From: Actinoplanes sp. KI2
Lineage (GTDB): Bacteria > Actinomycetota > Actinomycetes > Mycobacteriales > Micromonosporaceae
Assembly (NCBI RefSeq): GCF_025630775.1
Contig: NZ_JAOSZE010000015.1
Coordinates: forward strand, 62,001-126,000
Reading direction: 5' to 3'
Length of the DNA: 64,000 nucleotides
The translations under genes and the position numbers were made by a program. Every line of letters begins with the position of its first letter. Positions within the stretch are counted from its first letter, which is position 1. The notes beneath the pieces are model-generated. The model made no database searches. It was given only the letters and a program-made list of their open reading frames with translations, and was not told where the DNA came from. Shown one piece after another: positions 29,820 through 39,211 of this stretch.

Positions 29820-30674
29820 TCAGCGCTCGGCGACGGCGACCCGACCGCTGCGCATCGAGTTGCGCCGGCCCAGGCGTACGCCCAAATCCTGGGTGATCTC
29901 CAGCAGGTCCTGGTCGGAGCGCACGACGAAGCCGTGCAGGGCCAGCAGGCGGGACATCTCGTCGACCGACCAGGTGGAGAGCCACGGCTCGGCGGCCCAC
30001 GGGTTCTGCCGGCCGGCGACCCGGCCGATGATTTTGCGGACGACCTCGCCGATCCAGGACGGCAGCTGGTAATTGACGATCAGGCGGCTGCCGGAGGCGG
30101 AGCGCGCGGCGATCGCGGCGACCGTGGCGGCCACCTCGTCCCGGGTCAGGTAGGGCACCACGCCCTCCCAGATCCAGGTGGTCGGCTGGTCGGCGTGGTG
30201 GCCGGCCGCCTCCAGCGCGTCGGTGAGCACGTCGTGCGCGAAGTCGACCGGCACATAGATGGGTGGCGCGCCGGTCAGGTTCGTCGCGCGATCGCGCTTC
30301 TCCTGCTGGGACGCCGGGTGGTCGACCTCGAAGAAGGTGGCGCCCGGCACGTCGAGGCGCCAGGCCCGCCCGTCCAGGCCCGCCCCGAGGATCACCACCT
30401 GGGTCGCCGCGCCCGCTCGTGCGGCGTCGTCGATCGCCACCGTCCGGGGCACGATGATGTCGGCGGCTCCGCGCACCATCTCGTACGGGAAACGCTCGGC
30501 CATGCCTTTCGGGGGCCGCCCCTCGCGTACGCGATGAACCTCGGCCTGCTCCTCCGCCCGCAGCAGCGGCATCGCCGTCGGGTCCGCGAAGCGGCCCGGC
30601 GCGATCCGGCCGTCCGCCACCGCCCGGGCCTGGCAGACCGTCACCGCGGTGCGACTCGCGCGACGCTCGGTCAT
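29820..30674 (-). CDS. PPM1/LCMT-type S-adenosylmethionine methyltransferase (TIGR00027-like)
   Basis: 284 residues from ATG 30674. Signatures: SRTAVTVCQARAVADGR, QVVILGAGLDGRAWRL (SAM motif), FFEVDHPASQQEKR, WIWEGVVPYLTRDEVAATVA. Actinobacteria have many such paralogues, often with polyketide genes, mostly of unknown substrate. It converges on the previous methyltransferase (9 bp between stops). Confidence 0.85.
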   Translation of the reverse strand: MTERRASRTAVTVCQARAVADGRIAPGRFADPTAMPLLRAEEQAEVHRVREGRPPKGMAERFPYEMVRGAADIIVPRTVAIDDAARAGAATQVVILGAGLDGRAWRLDVPGATFFEVDHPASQQEKRDRATNLTGAPPIYVPVDFAHDVLTDALEAAGHHADQPTTWIWEGVVPYLTRDEVAATVAAIAARSASGSRLIVNYQLPSWIGEVVRKIIGRVAGRQNPWAAEPWLSTWSVDEMSRLLALHGFVVRSDQDLLEITQDLGVRLGRRNSMRSGRVAVAER

Positions 30675-30745
30675 CCGCCCAGTCTTACAGCAGCCGCACA
30701 GCCGATGCACGGCGACGCTCCAGGCCGCCGACCTACCGTCCAACC

Positions 30746-31348
30746 ATGGTGATTCTGCTGCTTCTCCTGCTGATCGGGGTCGGGGCGTCGGTGTTCCTGG
30801 CCGGCGGGCGTCGCGGCACCGTCAACGAACGGGTGCTCGCGGACACCCGGGCCGAGGCGCTCCGCTGGTACGAGCGGCTCGGCGGCCAGTTGCTCGACCT
30901 GCGCGACGACGGCGGGGCCGCCCGCCAGGCGCTGACCGACGCGGCCGAGCGGTATCAGGCCGCGGGGGCGCAGATCTCCCGGGCCCGCACGGTCATGCAG
31001 TACCAGCTGGCCCGGGAGACCACGCTGGAGGGCCTGGCCTACGTGCGGGCGGCGCGCCTCGCCCTCGGCATCGAACCGGGCCCGGAGTTGCCCCCGCTCG
31101 CCTCGGCCCGGGCCGGCGTGATCGACCAGGAGCAGGAGATCAACGGCTATCGGGTTGGCCCGCGGGCGACCGCGCAGACGCCGTACTACTACGCCGGCGG
31201 ATACGTGAACGGCCGCCCGGTGCCGGCCGGCTACTACGCCACGCCGTGGTGGAAGACGGCGCTCGCGGCCGGCGCCGGCACCATCGGCGGCATGCTGATC
31301 ATGGACACCCTCTTCGGCCACCACCAGGGCGACTTTCCTCAGTTCTGA
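30746..31348 (+). CDS. Membrane-anchored conserved protein of unknown function
   Basis: 200 residues. N-terminal TM (ILLLLLLIGVGASVFLAG), a long helical stretch likely coiled coil (RWYERLGGQLLDLRDDGGAA, ALTDAAERYQAAGAQISRAR) and a Tyr/Gly-rich tail (YYYAGGYVNGRPVPAGYYAT) before a second hydrophobic patch. The start has TACCGT six bases upstream (leaderless). No enzymatic motif seen. Confidence 0.7.
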   Translation: MVILLLLLLIGVGASVFLAGGRRGTVNERVLADTRAEALRWYERLGGQLLDLRDDGGAARQALTDAAERYQAAGAQISRARTVMQYQLARETTLEGLAYVRAARLALGIEPGPELPPLASARAGVIDQEQEINGYRVGPRATAQTPYYYAGGYVNGRPVPAGYYATPWWKTALAAGAGTIGGMLIMDTLFGHHQGDFPQF

Positions 31349-31460
31349 CCGGCGGGGTGACCAGCGGCACGTGTGGTCCAGGTCCCGATGCGTTGTCCGG
31401 GCCAGGCCCGCGTAGAAGGCTTGTTTCCGTACGTGTGCGAAGCGAACGGAAAGGCGGCCC

Positions 31461-32825
31461 ATGCCCCTGCGACCCGGCCGGCGGGCATGGGCGGTATGGG
31501 CCGTCGGCCTCGCCGCGTACATCATGGCCGTGCTGCACCGCACCTCGCTGGGCGTAGCGGGCCTCGACGCGCAGGACCGCTTCCACATCGGCGCGGGCAC
31601 GCTCGCTTCCTTCGCGGTGCTTCAGCTTCTCGTCTACGCGGGACTGCAGGTGCCGGTGGGGCTGCTCCTCGACCGGTTCGGCTCGCTGCGCCTGGTGGTC
31701 AGCGGCGGCCTGATCATGGCTGTCGGGCAGGTGCTGATGGCCACCGCGGACGGCGTGGGCGGCGCGGTGCCGGCCCGGGTGCTGGTCGGCGCCGGCGACG
31801 CGATGACCTTCATCAGCGTGCTGCGGCTGGTGCCGCACTGGTTCCCGCCCCGGCGGGTGCCGATCGTCACGCAGCTGACCGGGCTCGTCGGGCAGGCCGG
31901 GCAGGTGCTCTCCGCCGTACCGCTGGCGGCCCTGCTCGCCGGGCCGGGCTGGACCACCGCGTTCGTCGGCGCGGCCGGCGCCGGCCTCCTGGTCGCCGTG
32001 GTGGCGCTGGCCGCGCTGCGGGACACGCCGCACCGGAAGATCTCCAGCGGCGCGCCGATCACGATGCGGCAGCTGGGCACCGACCTGGCCGGCGCGTGGC
32101 GGCACCCGGGCACCCGGCTCGGGCTCTGGTCGCACTTCACCACCCAGTTCACCGGCACGGTCTTCGCGCTGATGTGGGGCTTCCCGTTCCTGATCGCCGG
32201 CGAGGGCCTGGACCGGGAGACGGCGAGCTCGCTGCTCACCCTGTTCGTGCTGGCCGGCATGACGGCCGGGCCGATGGTCGGGTGGCTGGTGCAGCGCCAC
32301 CCGCTGCGCCGGTCCTGGCTGGTGCTCGGGATCATCGCGGTCAACGCGGGCGCCTGGGGGCTGGTGCTGTGCTGGCCGGGCCGCGCGCCGCTGCCGGTGC
32401 TGGTGCTGCTGGTGGTCGCGCTGGGCACCGGCGGGCCGGGCTCGATGATCGGCTTCGACTACGCGCGGACGTTCAACCCGCCCAGCCGGCTGGGCACCGC
32501 AACCGGGGTGGTCAATGTCGGTGGCTTCGTCGCGTCGCTGGTGACCATCGAGTTCATCGGGCTGATCCTGGACGCCCGGACCGGCGGCCACAACGACTAC
32601 GGCATCGACGACTTCAAGATCGCTATGAGTGTGCAATACCTCATCTTCGCCATCGGGCTCGTGGCGATCTTGCGTAACCGCAGGCTGGCTCGGCGGCACC
32701 TGGCCGCCGAGGGCGTGGTGGTCCGCCCGCTGCGCGAGGTGCTCGCCGAGCGGCGGGGTTTAGCCGCGGGACGAGCGGTAAAGGCGAAGACGCTGACCGG
32801 CGACAGAGGTGGCGGACACGAGTAG
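31461..32825 (+). CDS. MFS transporter
   Basis: 454 residues with 12 TM-like segments: VLHRTSLGVAGLDAQDRFHI (TM1-TM2 as in nitrate/phthalate-type MFS), LLLDRFGSLRLVVSGGLIMA (motif A), FISVLRLVPHWFPPRRVPIV. A C-terminal basic tail of ~50 residues. Start ATG after GGAAAGGC. Substrate unknown. A strong SD for the next gene lies 4 bp after the stop. Confidence 0.85.
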   Translation: MPLRPGRRAWAVWAVGLAAYIMAVLHRTSLGVAGLDAQDRFHIGAGTLASFAVLQLLVYAGLQVPVGLLLDRFGSLRLVVSGGLIMAVGQVLMATADGVGGAVPARVLVGAGDAMTFISVLRLVPHWFPPRRVPIVTQLTGLVGQAGQVLSAVPLAALLAGPGWTTAFVGAAGAGLLVAVVALAALRDTPHRKISSGAPITMRQLGTDLAGAWRHPGTRLGLWSHFTTQFTGTVFALMWGFPFLIAGEGLDRETASSLLTLFVLAGMTAGPMVGWLVQRHPLRRSWLVLGIIAVNAGAWGLVLCWPGRAPLPVLVLLVVALGTGGPGSMIGFDYARTFNPPSRLGTATGVVNVGGFVASLVTIEFIGLILDARTGGHNDYGIDDFKIAMSVQYLIFAIGLVAILRNRRLARRHLAAEGVVVRPLREVLAERRGLAAGRAVKAKTLTGDRGGGHE

Positions 32826-32839
32826 GGACCGAGGAGGAC

Positions 32840-33583
32840 ATGACTGAGCACCAACCGGACCGCATCTGGTCCGGCATCGACATCCCGAAGACCATTGCCG
32901 GCGTGCTGGCGGCACTTTCCGCGGCGGTCGTCGGCTCGTATCTCGGCGTGGCGGGCACGCTCGCCGGGGCCGCGGTCGCCAGCGTGATCGGATCGGTCGG
33001 CACCGAGGTCTACACCCGGTCGATCCACAAGGGCAGGAGGAAACTGCAGGGGACGTTCACGGCGGCGCCGGCCGCGATCGGCACGCCTCCGGTGGCGGCC
33101 GCCGCCACGACGATGGCGTTGCCGGCGATGGACGCCTCGCCGCGGAAGGTCCGCTGGAAGCGGGTCGCCGTGGTGGCCGGGGCGGTGTTCGTGATCGCCG
33201 TCGGCACGCTGACCGCCGCCGAGCTGTTCGCCGGCCGGTCGATCGCCGACGCGACCCGGGGCGGCAACGGCGACCGGTCGACGGTTTCATCGCTTTTCGG
33301 CGACAAGAGCGGAAAAACCGAAAAATCACCCCGTGGTACGCCGAGCGAGTCGCCGACCACCGGGCCGGCCGCGACACAGTCCCCGACCACGCAGGCCCCG
33401 ACCGGGCAGCCCACCGACGCGCCGACCGGCGGCTCGTCACCGGCGCCGGCCACCGGCGGCACCGGCGACCCCGGCAGCACCGGCGATCCGGGCAGCACCG
33501 GTGGCGCCACGGGCGGTACCAACGAAGGCGAAGCCGGTACCGGCGGCGGCACCCCGGCGCCCATCGGCAGCGCGCAACCGTAG
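32840..33583 (+). CDS. Conserved actinobacterial membrane protein, Thr/Pro/Gly-rich tail
   Basis: 247 residues. Hydrophobic hairpin ~18-60 (AGVLAALSAAVVGSYLGVAG, AGAAVASVIGSVGTEVYTRS), a basic loop, second TM VAVVAGAVFVIAVGTLTAAE at ~110-130, then an extracytoplasmic low-complexity tail rich in TPSESPTTGP and GGTGDPGSTG units. RBS GGAGGA before ATG. It is probably co-transcribed with the MFS gene (14 bp). Function unknown. Confidence 0.75.
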   Translation: MTEHQPDRIWSGIDIPKTIAGVLAALSAAVVGSYLGVAGTLAGAAVASVIGSVGTEVYTRSIHKGRRKLQGTFTAAPAAIGTPPVAAAATTMALPAMDASPRKVRWKRVAVVAGAVFVIAVGTLTAAELFAGRSIADATRGGNGDRSTVSSLFGDKSGKTEKSPRGTPSESPTTGPAATQSPTTQAPTGQPTDAPTGGSSPAPATGGTGDPGSTGDPGSTGGATGGTNEGEAGTGGGTPAPIGSAQP

Positions 33584-33664
33584 GGCCGGTCCGGCGGGAA
33601 GCCCGACGCGGCCGAGAGCGCGGGGGAATACTCGGTACCCGGAGCCAACGGGACGGAGCAGCAC

Positions 33665-34165
33665 ATGGACGCCAAGGACATCCTGACCGACGCCTTCGGG
33701 CGACTTCCCGGCCTCGTGCACAGCGCCGTGCACGGGCTCACCCCCGAGCAGCTGCGCTGGGCCCCCGCGCCCGGCGCGAACTCGATCGGCTGGCTGATCT
33801 GGCACCTCACCCGGGTGCAGGACGACCACCTCGCCGACGCGATGGGCGAGGACCAGCTCTACGGCAGCGGCGACTGGGCCGCCCGCTTCGGCCTGAAGAA
33901 CGACCCGGCCGACACCGGGTACGGGCACACGGCGAGCCAGGTCGCCATGGTCGCGCCGGAAAACGCGCAGGCGCTGGAGGACTACTTCCGCGCCGTGCAC
34001 GACCGCACGATGGCCTACCTGGCCGGCCTCACCGACGACGACCTCGACCGGGTCGTCGACACCGCCTGGGATCCGCCGGTCACCCTCGGTGTCCGGCTGG
34101 TCAGCGTCGCCGACGACGACGCCCAGCACGTGGGCCAGGCCGCGTACGTCCGCGGACTCCTCTGA
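33665..34165 (+). CDS. DinB/mycothiol S-transferase family protein (DUF664-like)
   Basis: 166 residues, a four-helix bundle with the three-His metal site pattern of the DinB superfamily: VHGLTPEQLRWAPAPGANSI, WLIWHLTRVQDDHLADAMGE and the C-terminal DDDAQHVGQAAYVRGLL. In actinobacteria such proteins are often metal-dependent mycothiol transferases for detoxification. Good fit in length; substrate unknown. Confidence 0.82.
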   Translation: MDAKDILTDAFGRLPGLVHSAVHGLTPEQLRWAPAPGANSIGWLIWHLTRVQDDHLADAMGEDQLYGSGDWAARFGLKNDPADTGYGHTASQVAMVAPENAQALEDYFRAVHDRTMAYLAGLTDDDLDRVVDTAWDPPVTLGVRLVSVADDDAQHVGQAAYVRGLL

Positions 34166-34252
34166 CGCCGAACACGTGCCCGGCCGTCACCCAGCGTGCG
34201 GACACCGGGTAGCCTCGGGCCCGTTCCGATGCAGATTTCGCGGAGGTCTTTG

Positions 34253-35323
34253 ATGAGCAGTGTGGTCGTCGTCACCGGTTCGGCCGGCCTGATCGGCTCC
34301 GAGTCGGTCCGGCACTTCGCCGGTCTCGGCATGGACGTCGTCGGCGTCGACAACGACATGCGCGGCTACTTCTTCGGCAAGGACGGCTCCACCAAGTGGA
34401 ACCTCGACCGGCTGCGGAAGGAGGTCGGCGAGCGGTACACCCACCACGACGTCGACATCCGCGACCGCGACGGGCTGCTCAACCTCTTCGCCGCTCTGGG
34501 CAAGGAGGTCGGCCTGGTCATCCACTGCGCCGCCCAGCCCTCGCACGACTGGGCCGCCCGCGAGCCGTTCACCGACTTCGACGTCAACGCCACCGGCACC
34601 CTCAACATGCTCGAGGCGGTTCGCCGGCACTGCCCGACGGCGCCGTTCATCTTCACCTCGACCAACAAGGTCTACGGCGATCTGCCCAACTCGCTGCCGC
34701 TGATCGAGCAGGAGACCCGCTGGGAGCTCCCCGAGGACCACCAGTGGTACGGCGGCATCGACGAGACGATGTCGATCGACCAGTGCCTGCACTCGGTCTT
34801 CGGCGCCAGCAAGGTGGCCGCCGACGTGATGGTCCAGGAGTACGGCCGCTACTTCGACATGCCGACCGCCGTGTTCCGCGGCGGCACCCTCACCGGCCCC
34901 GGCCACTCGGCCGCCGAGCTGCACGGCTTCCTGGCGTACGTGATGCGCTGCGTGATGGAGCAACGGCAATACCACATCTACGGCTACAAGGGGAAGCAGG
35001 TCCGCGACGCGATCCACTCCAGTGACCTGGTGTCCGCCTTCGAGGCGTTCTACCGTGCTCCCCGGGTCGCGGAGGTCTACAACATGGGTGGCGGCCGGTA
35101 CTCGAACTGCTCGGTGCTCGAGGCCTTCCAGCTGGCCTCCGAGATCACCGGCCTCGAGGCGCGGACCGACTACGTCGAGGACAACCGGATCGGCGACCAC
35201 CAGTGGTGGATCAGCGGCCTGTCCCGCTTCCAGGCGCACTACCCGCAGTGGAAGCTCACCTACGACGTCCCGGCCATCCTGCGCGAGATGTACGAGGCGA
35301 ACCAGGACGTCTGGAAGGCCTGA
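34253..35323 (+). CDS. NAD-dependent epimerase/dehydratase, CDP-paratose-2-epimerase type
   Basis: 356 residues from ATG 34253 with GGAGG upstream. Rossmann motif VVVVTGSAGLIGSESVRHFA, GVDNDMRGYFFGKDGST, FIFTSTNKVYGDLPN and SVFGASKVAADVMVQEYGRY with Lys of the YxxxK position kept and Tyr replaced by Phe, as in RfbE/TyvE-like proteins (FRGGTLTGPGHSAAELHGFL is typical). It modifies a nucleotide-sugar, probably for surface polysaccharide. No other sugar gene is adjacent. Confidence 0.87.
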   Translation: MSSVVVVTGSAGLIGSESVRHFAGLGMDVVGVDNDMRGYFFGKDGSTKWNLDRLRKEVGERYTHHDVDIRDRDGLLNLFAALGKEVGLVIHCAAQPSHDWAAREPFTDFDVNATGTLNMLEAVRRHCPTAPFIFTSTNKVYGDLPNSLPLIEQETRWELPEDHQWYGGIDETMSIDQCLHSVFGASKVAADVMVQEYGRYFDMPTAVFRGGTLTGPGHSAAELHGFLAYVMRCVMEQRQYHIYGYKGKQVRDAIHSSDLVSAFEAFYRAPRVAEVYNMGGGRYSNCSVLEAFQLASEITGLEARTDYVEDNRIGDHQWWISGLSRFQAHYPQWKLTYDVPAILREMYEANQDVWKA

Positions 35324-35407
35324 CCGGGGGCCGGCGGCGTGAATTTCGCTCCCGTATCGGTCAGGTGACCGATTCGGACCGGCCGCCGGTCGACAAGGAT
35401 CGGGGGC

Positions 35408-35743
35408 ATGACATTCCTGCGGGTGGAGGAGACCCCGACCGGGCTCGCCGTCTCGGGTGAGCTGGACGTCAACAACGCCGGTGTGCTGGCCGGCCGGGTG
35501 CGCGCGATGCTGCTCGGCGCGCACCCGGCCACCCTCCAGCTCGACCTGCATCGGCTGGACTTCATCGACGTGACCGGCGTCCGTACCCTCTACGACCTGC
35601 ACTTCGATGCGGCCGCCGCGGACTGCGCGCTCACGGTCAGCAACGCGCCGCTGCAGACCCGCCGGATTGTCGCCGTGCTCGGCTTCCAGGATGTGTTCGC
35701 GCTGTCCCCTGAACGCCGCCTGCTTGCCGAGCCGGGCAGTTGA
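35408..35743 (+). CDS. STAS-domain anti-sigma-factor antagonist
   Basis: 111 residues, a single STAS domain: VSGELDVNNAGVLAGRVRAM, LQLDLHRLDFIDVTGVRTLY. The phosphorylatable position, usually Ser in DSSG, is Thr in IDVTGV. It would control an anti-sigma kinase elsewhere; no kinase or sigma partner is in this locus. Only two bases separate its stop from that of the convergent LuxR gene. Confidence 0.85.
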   Translation: MTFLRVEETPTGLAVSGELDVNNAGVLAGRVRAMLLGAHPATLQLDLHRLDFIDVTGVRTLYDLHFDAAAADCALTVSNAPLQTRRIVAVLGFQDVFALSPERRLLAEPGS

Positions 35744-35745
35744 CT

Positions 35746-38061
35746 TCACGTCTCGCGCTGCTGGGCCGCGACCCACGCGGCAATCTGGGCGCGGGACGTG
35801 AAGTCGAGCTTGGTGAGAATGTGTTCGATGTGGGTGTTCGCGGTGCGCCGGCCGATCAGCAGCCGGCCGGCGATCTGCTGGTTGGTGAGGCCCTCGGCGA
35901 CGAGCGCGGCGACCTCGCGCTCACGTCGGGTCAGCGGCGCCCAGTTCCCGGCCCGCTGCGTCACTTCCGGCGGCCCCGTCCGGTCGGGCTCACCGAGGGC
36001 GTACTCGATACCCGCCCCGAGGTCGAGGTCGAGCCCGGCGGCGTACGCGGCGTCGAAAGCGCGGTCGCCGGCCTTGTCCCGGGCCTGCTTCTCCACCGCC
36101 GCTCGGGCCGCGACCAGGTCGGGCGAGCCGAGCTGCGGCAGGCCGACCGTCTCCCAGGCGCGGTGTGCGATGCCGAGCAGGCCGGCCGCCCGCTCGGCCT
36201 CCCCGAGCGCGGCCGCAGCGGTGGCCAGCACGTCGACCGCCATCGCACAGCCGGTGCTGTCGCCGAGCTGACGCTTGAAGCGCAGCGCGTCCCGGCAGTA
36301 GCTGACCGCCACACCGGGGTTGCCGCGGCCCATCTCGGCGAGGGCGCGCATGTAGTCGGCATAGGAGCGCATCCAGCGTTCCTGATGGTCGTCGCTGAGC
36401 GCCCAGGTCTGCTCGATGGCGGCGAACTCCCGGTCGAACTCGCCGGCGAAGGCCAACGCCCAGCACTGCGCGGTGAGCGCCACGAGCAGGCCGATGCCGG
36501 AATCGCCGCTCGCCCGATGCAGGCGCTCGGACTCCTCGGACAGCACCAACGCCCGGATCGGGTTGCCCTGGAGCAGGGCGATCATGCCGGATACGTATGA
36601 GATCCAGGCCAGGGCGGGTGTGTCCGCGTGCTGCCGGCTCTCGGCCAGCCGGCGCTCCGAGGCCGTCATGTCGCCCTGCATCGCGCAGATCCATCCGCAG
36701 ACCCACCACGCCTTGGCCAGCGTCGGGCCGGACGGGTGCTTCAGCGCCAGCACCCGATCCAGGTAGTGCCGGCCCTCGCGCGGATGCCCGCAGGCCACCC
36801 AGAAGAACAGCAGCGCCGCGACCAGGTTCAGCCCGGCCTCGTGCTCGGCCGGGTCGGACAGGCTGAACTCCAGCGCGGCGCGCAGGTTGGCGTGCTCCCG
36901 GCTGAGCCGCTGGTACCAGACGACCTGCTCGGGCCCGCACCACTGGTCGTCGAAGCGGCGGGCCATCCCCAGGTAGTAGTCGCGATGGCGGCGCCGCAGC
37001 AGCCGCTCGTCGCCGGTCGCGCGCAGCAGGCCCAGTCCGTACTCGCGGATGGTTTCGAGCAGCCGGAACCGGATCCCGGACGGCTGTTCCTCGGCGAGCA
37101 GGATCGACTTGTCGACCAGGCTGGTCACCAGGTGCAGCACGCCCTCGTCGGCGAGCCGATCGTCGGCGCACACCTCCTGCGCCGCGGTGAGGTCGAAGTC
37201 GCCGGCGAACACCGAGACCCGGGCCCACAGCAGGCTCTCCTCCCGGGTGCACAGGCCGTGACTCCAGTCGATCGCGGTGCGCAGCGACTCGTGCCGGCCG
37301 GCCACCGCGCCGCCACCGCCGAGCAGCGCGAACCGGTCGGCGAGCCGGCCCTCCAGCAGCGCGGCGATCTGCTGCACGGGCAGCGCCCGGGTGCGTACCG
37401 CGGCCAGCTCGATGGCGAGCGGGATGCCGTCCAGGTCGCGGCAGAGCCGGGCCACCGCGTCCTGGTTGTGTTCGGTCAGCCGGAAGGTCGGCGAGGCGGC
37501 CCGCGCGCGCTCGGCGAAGAGCACCACCGCGGCGTCCCGGTCGCCGGACGCGCGCGATCCGTCCGGGGAGATCGGGAGCGGCAGCAGGGGAAAGAGGTGC
37601 TCGCCCTGCACCGCAAGCGGCTGCCGACTGGTCGCCAGCACCCGCAGCCCGGGCGCCGAGCGCAGCAGCGCGTCGACCAGTTGCGCGCACGGCTGGGCCA
37701 GGTGCTCGCAGTTGTCCAGCACCAGCAGCAGCCGGCGGGCCTCGAGGAACTCGGCGAGGATCTTGACCAGCGACCGGGTCGACTGGTCGCGCAGCCCGAG
37801 CGCGCCGGCGACCGCCTCGGGCACCAGGTCGGCCTGCCCGAGCGCGGACAGGTCGACCAGCCACGCGCCGTCGGCGAACGCCCGCCGCACCTCGGCCGCG
37901 ACCCGCAGCACCGTCCGCGTCTTGCCCACCCCGCCGACCCCGGTGACCGTGACCAGCCGGGCCGCGGTCAGCAGCCGTTTGAGCTCCTGCCGCTCGCCGA
38001 CCCGGTCCACGAAGCTGGACAGCTCCGCGGGTAGGTTGCCCGGTCTCGCAGACTCCGTCAC
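35746..38061 (-). CDS. Large LuxR-family regulator with AAA/NB-ARC ATPase and TPR region
   Basis: 771 residues from GTG 38061 (SD GAGG five bases before; longer frames to 38103 and 38136 exist). NACHT/NB-ARC-like ATPase: Walker A VTGVGGVGKTRTVLRV, Walker B LLLVLDNCEHL, ATSRQPLAVQGEHLF. A long all-helical TPR-like middle. C-terminal LuxR HTH LTRREREVAALVAEGLTNQQ, GRLLIGRRTANTHIEHIL. A pathway-specific or global activator of the AfsR/MalT general type. It lies downstream of the kyn operon on the same strand (97 bp). Confidence 0.88.
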   Translation of the reverse strand: MTESARPGNLPAELSSFVDRVGERQELKRLLTAARLVTVTGVGGVGKTRTVLRVAAEVRRAFADGAWLVDLSALGQADLVPEAVAGALGLRDQSTRSLVKILAEFLEARRLLLVLDNCEHLAQPCAQLVDALLRSAPGLRVLATSRQPLAVQGEHLFPLLPLPISPDGSRASGDRDAAVVLFAERARAASPTFRLTEHNQDAVARLCRDLDGIPLAIELAAVRTRALPVQQIAALLEGRLADRFALLGGGGAVAGRHESLRTAIDWSHGLCTREESLLWARVSVFAGDFDLTAAQEVCADDRLADEGVLHLVTSLVDKSILLAEEQPSGIRFRLLETIREYGLGLLRATGDERLLRRRHRDYYLGMARRFDDQWCGPEQVVWYQRLSREHANLRAALEFSLSDPAEHEAGLNLVAALLFFWVACGHPREGRHYLDRVLALKHPSGPTLAKAWWVCGWICAMQGDMTASERRLAESRQHADTPALAWISYVSGMIALLQGNPIRALVLSEESERLHRASGDSGIGLLVALTAQCWALAFAGEFDREFAAIEQTWALSDDHQERWMRSYADYMRALAEMGRGNPGVAVSYCRDALRFKRQLGDSTGCAMAVDVLATAAAALGEAERAAGLLGIAHRAWETVGLPQLGSPDLVAARAAVEKQARDKAGDRAFDAAYAAGLDLDLGAGIEYALGEPDRTGPPEVTQRAGNWAPLTRREREVAALVAEGLTNQQIAGRLLIGRRTANTHIEHILTKLDFTSRAQIAAWVAAQQRET

Positions 38062-38158
38062 ATCAGCCTCGCTCGATGCCTTGTTGCACGATTTCGGCAG
38101 CATATGCGGGCTGTCGGGCGGTCGGCGGAAGTCCACCCGACCGTGGTACGACGAACGA

Positions 38159-39211
38159 CTACCGGGGCCGGACCGAGTCGTCCAGCACCCGGGCCGTGGC
38201 CAGCGAATCGGCGAATCGCGCCGGATCGAGGTCGAGGCCGCCCGGAACCCAGGTCAGGCTCGGGCCGGCCGCCCCAGCCGGGACGTAGCCGATCGGCGTG
38301 GCCGGGGCGTCGTCGGTGGGCGCGGCCGGGGCGTCGGCGGTCACGGCGGCAGGGTTTTCGGCGGTCATCGCGGCGGGGGCGTCGGCGGTCATCGCGGTGA
38401 GGATGTCGGCGGGGGAGAGGCCGGCCTCCTGCAGGGCACGGATCTCGCGCGGGTTCACGCCCGGGATCAGCGGCCCGTTGCCCAGGTCGGTGCCGTACCG
38501 GACGCGCCCGCCGTGCTGCAGGAAGAGCCGCAGGTTGGCGATGGCCGTGGCCCGCTCCGGGGTGTCCCGGCCCCAGCCGTGGATGTCGAGCGTGCTGATC
38601 CAGCGCATCCGCGCGGCGCAGGCGCGGGCCAGCCCGGGGTCGAGCGGCTCGGTCCACGGCGTGTGCGCGAGCAGGTCGGCGCCCGCCTCGTAGGCGGCCC
38701 GGACGGTGCCCGGGCCCTCGGCGTGCACGACCACGTCGAGGCCGAGCCGGTGGGCGGCGTCGGCGATCGCGGTCATCGTCGGCGGGCCCAGTTGCGGGCC
38801 ACCGGCGTGCGCCGTGATCTTGATGAGGGTGGCGCCGATCGCGTGCGCGGCCAGGACGGCCTCGGCGCCCTCGGCCGGCGAGGCGACGGCGCGCCAGCTG
38901 CCGGGTGCGGCCCAGGAGCGGTCGCTCGGGTAGCCGCCGGGGGCGATCAGAAACGGTCCGGCATATCTGATCGTGGGCAGTTTCCGGTCGGCCGGGGCGG
39001 AGGCCAGCGCCGCCACGGTGGCGGGGACGCTGCCGAGATCCCAGACCTCGGCGATGCCGCCGGCGCGGACCGTGGCGAGATCGACGAGACCGGAGTGGAC
39101 GTGGGCGTCGATCAGTCCGGGCAGCAGGGTGCCCGGGAGCCGCACAACCGATTTACCGGAAAGGTCGGACGAGGGGACCCGCCACACCGAGTCGGCCGCG
39201 TACGAGGTCAC
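38159..39211 (-). CDS. Amidohydrolase-family metal enzyme in the kynurenine operon
   Basis: 350 residues from GTG 39211, overlapping the kynU stop (GTGA). Metal ligands of the amidohydrolase barrel are complete: HxH in LIDAHVHSGL, Lys/His in LIKITAHAGGPQLG, His in VVVHAEGPGTV, His in LLAHTPWT and Asp in VRYGTDLGNG. It sits where a kynurenine formamidase would be expected and may do that step or hydrolyse another intermediate. Near the C-terminus, residues ~270-300 hold MTADAPAA-type repeats from a 24-bp DNA unit (about 38310-38395). Confidence 0.82.
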   Translation of the reverse strand: MTSYAADSVWRVPSSDLSGKSVVRLPGTLLPGLIDAHVHSGLVDLATVRAGGIAEVWDLGSVPATVAALASAPADRKLPTIRYAGPFLIAPGGYPSDRSWAAPGSWRAVASPAEGAEAVLAAHAIGATLIKITAHAGGPQLGPPTMTAIADAAHRLGLDVVVHAEGPGTVRAAYEAGADLLAHTPWTEPLDPGLARACAARMRWISTLDIHGWGRDTPERATAIANLRLFLQHGGRVRYGTDLGNGPLIPGVNPREIRALQEAGLSPADILTAMTADAPAAMTAENPAAVTADAPAAPTDDAPATPIGYVPAGAAGPSLTWVPGGLDLDPARFADSLATARVLDDSVRPR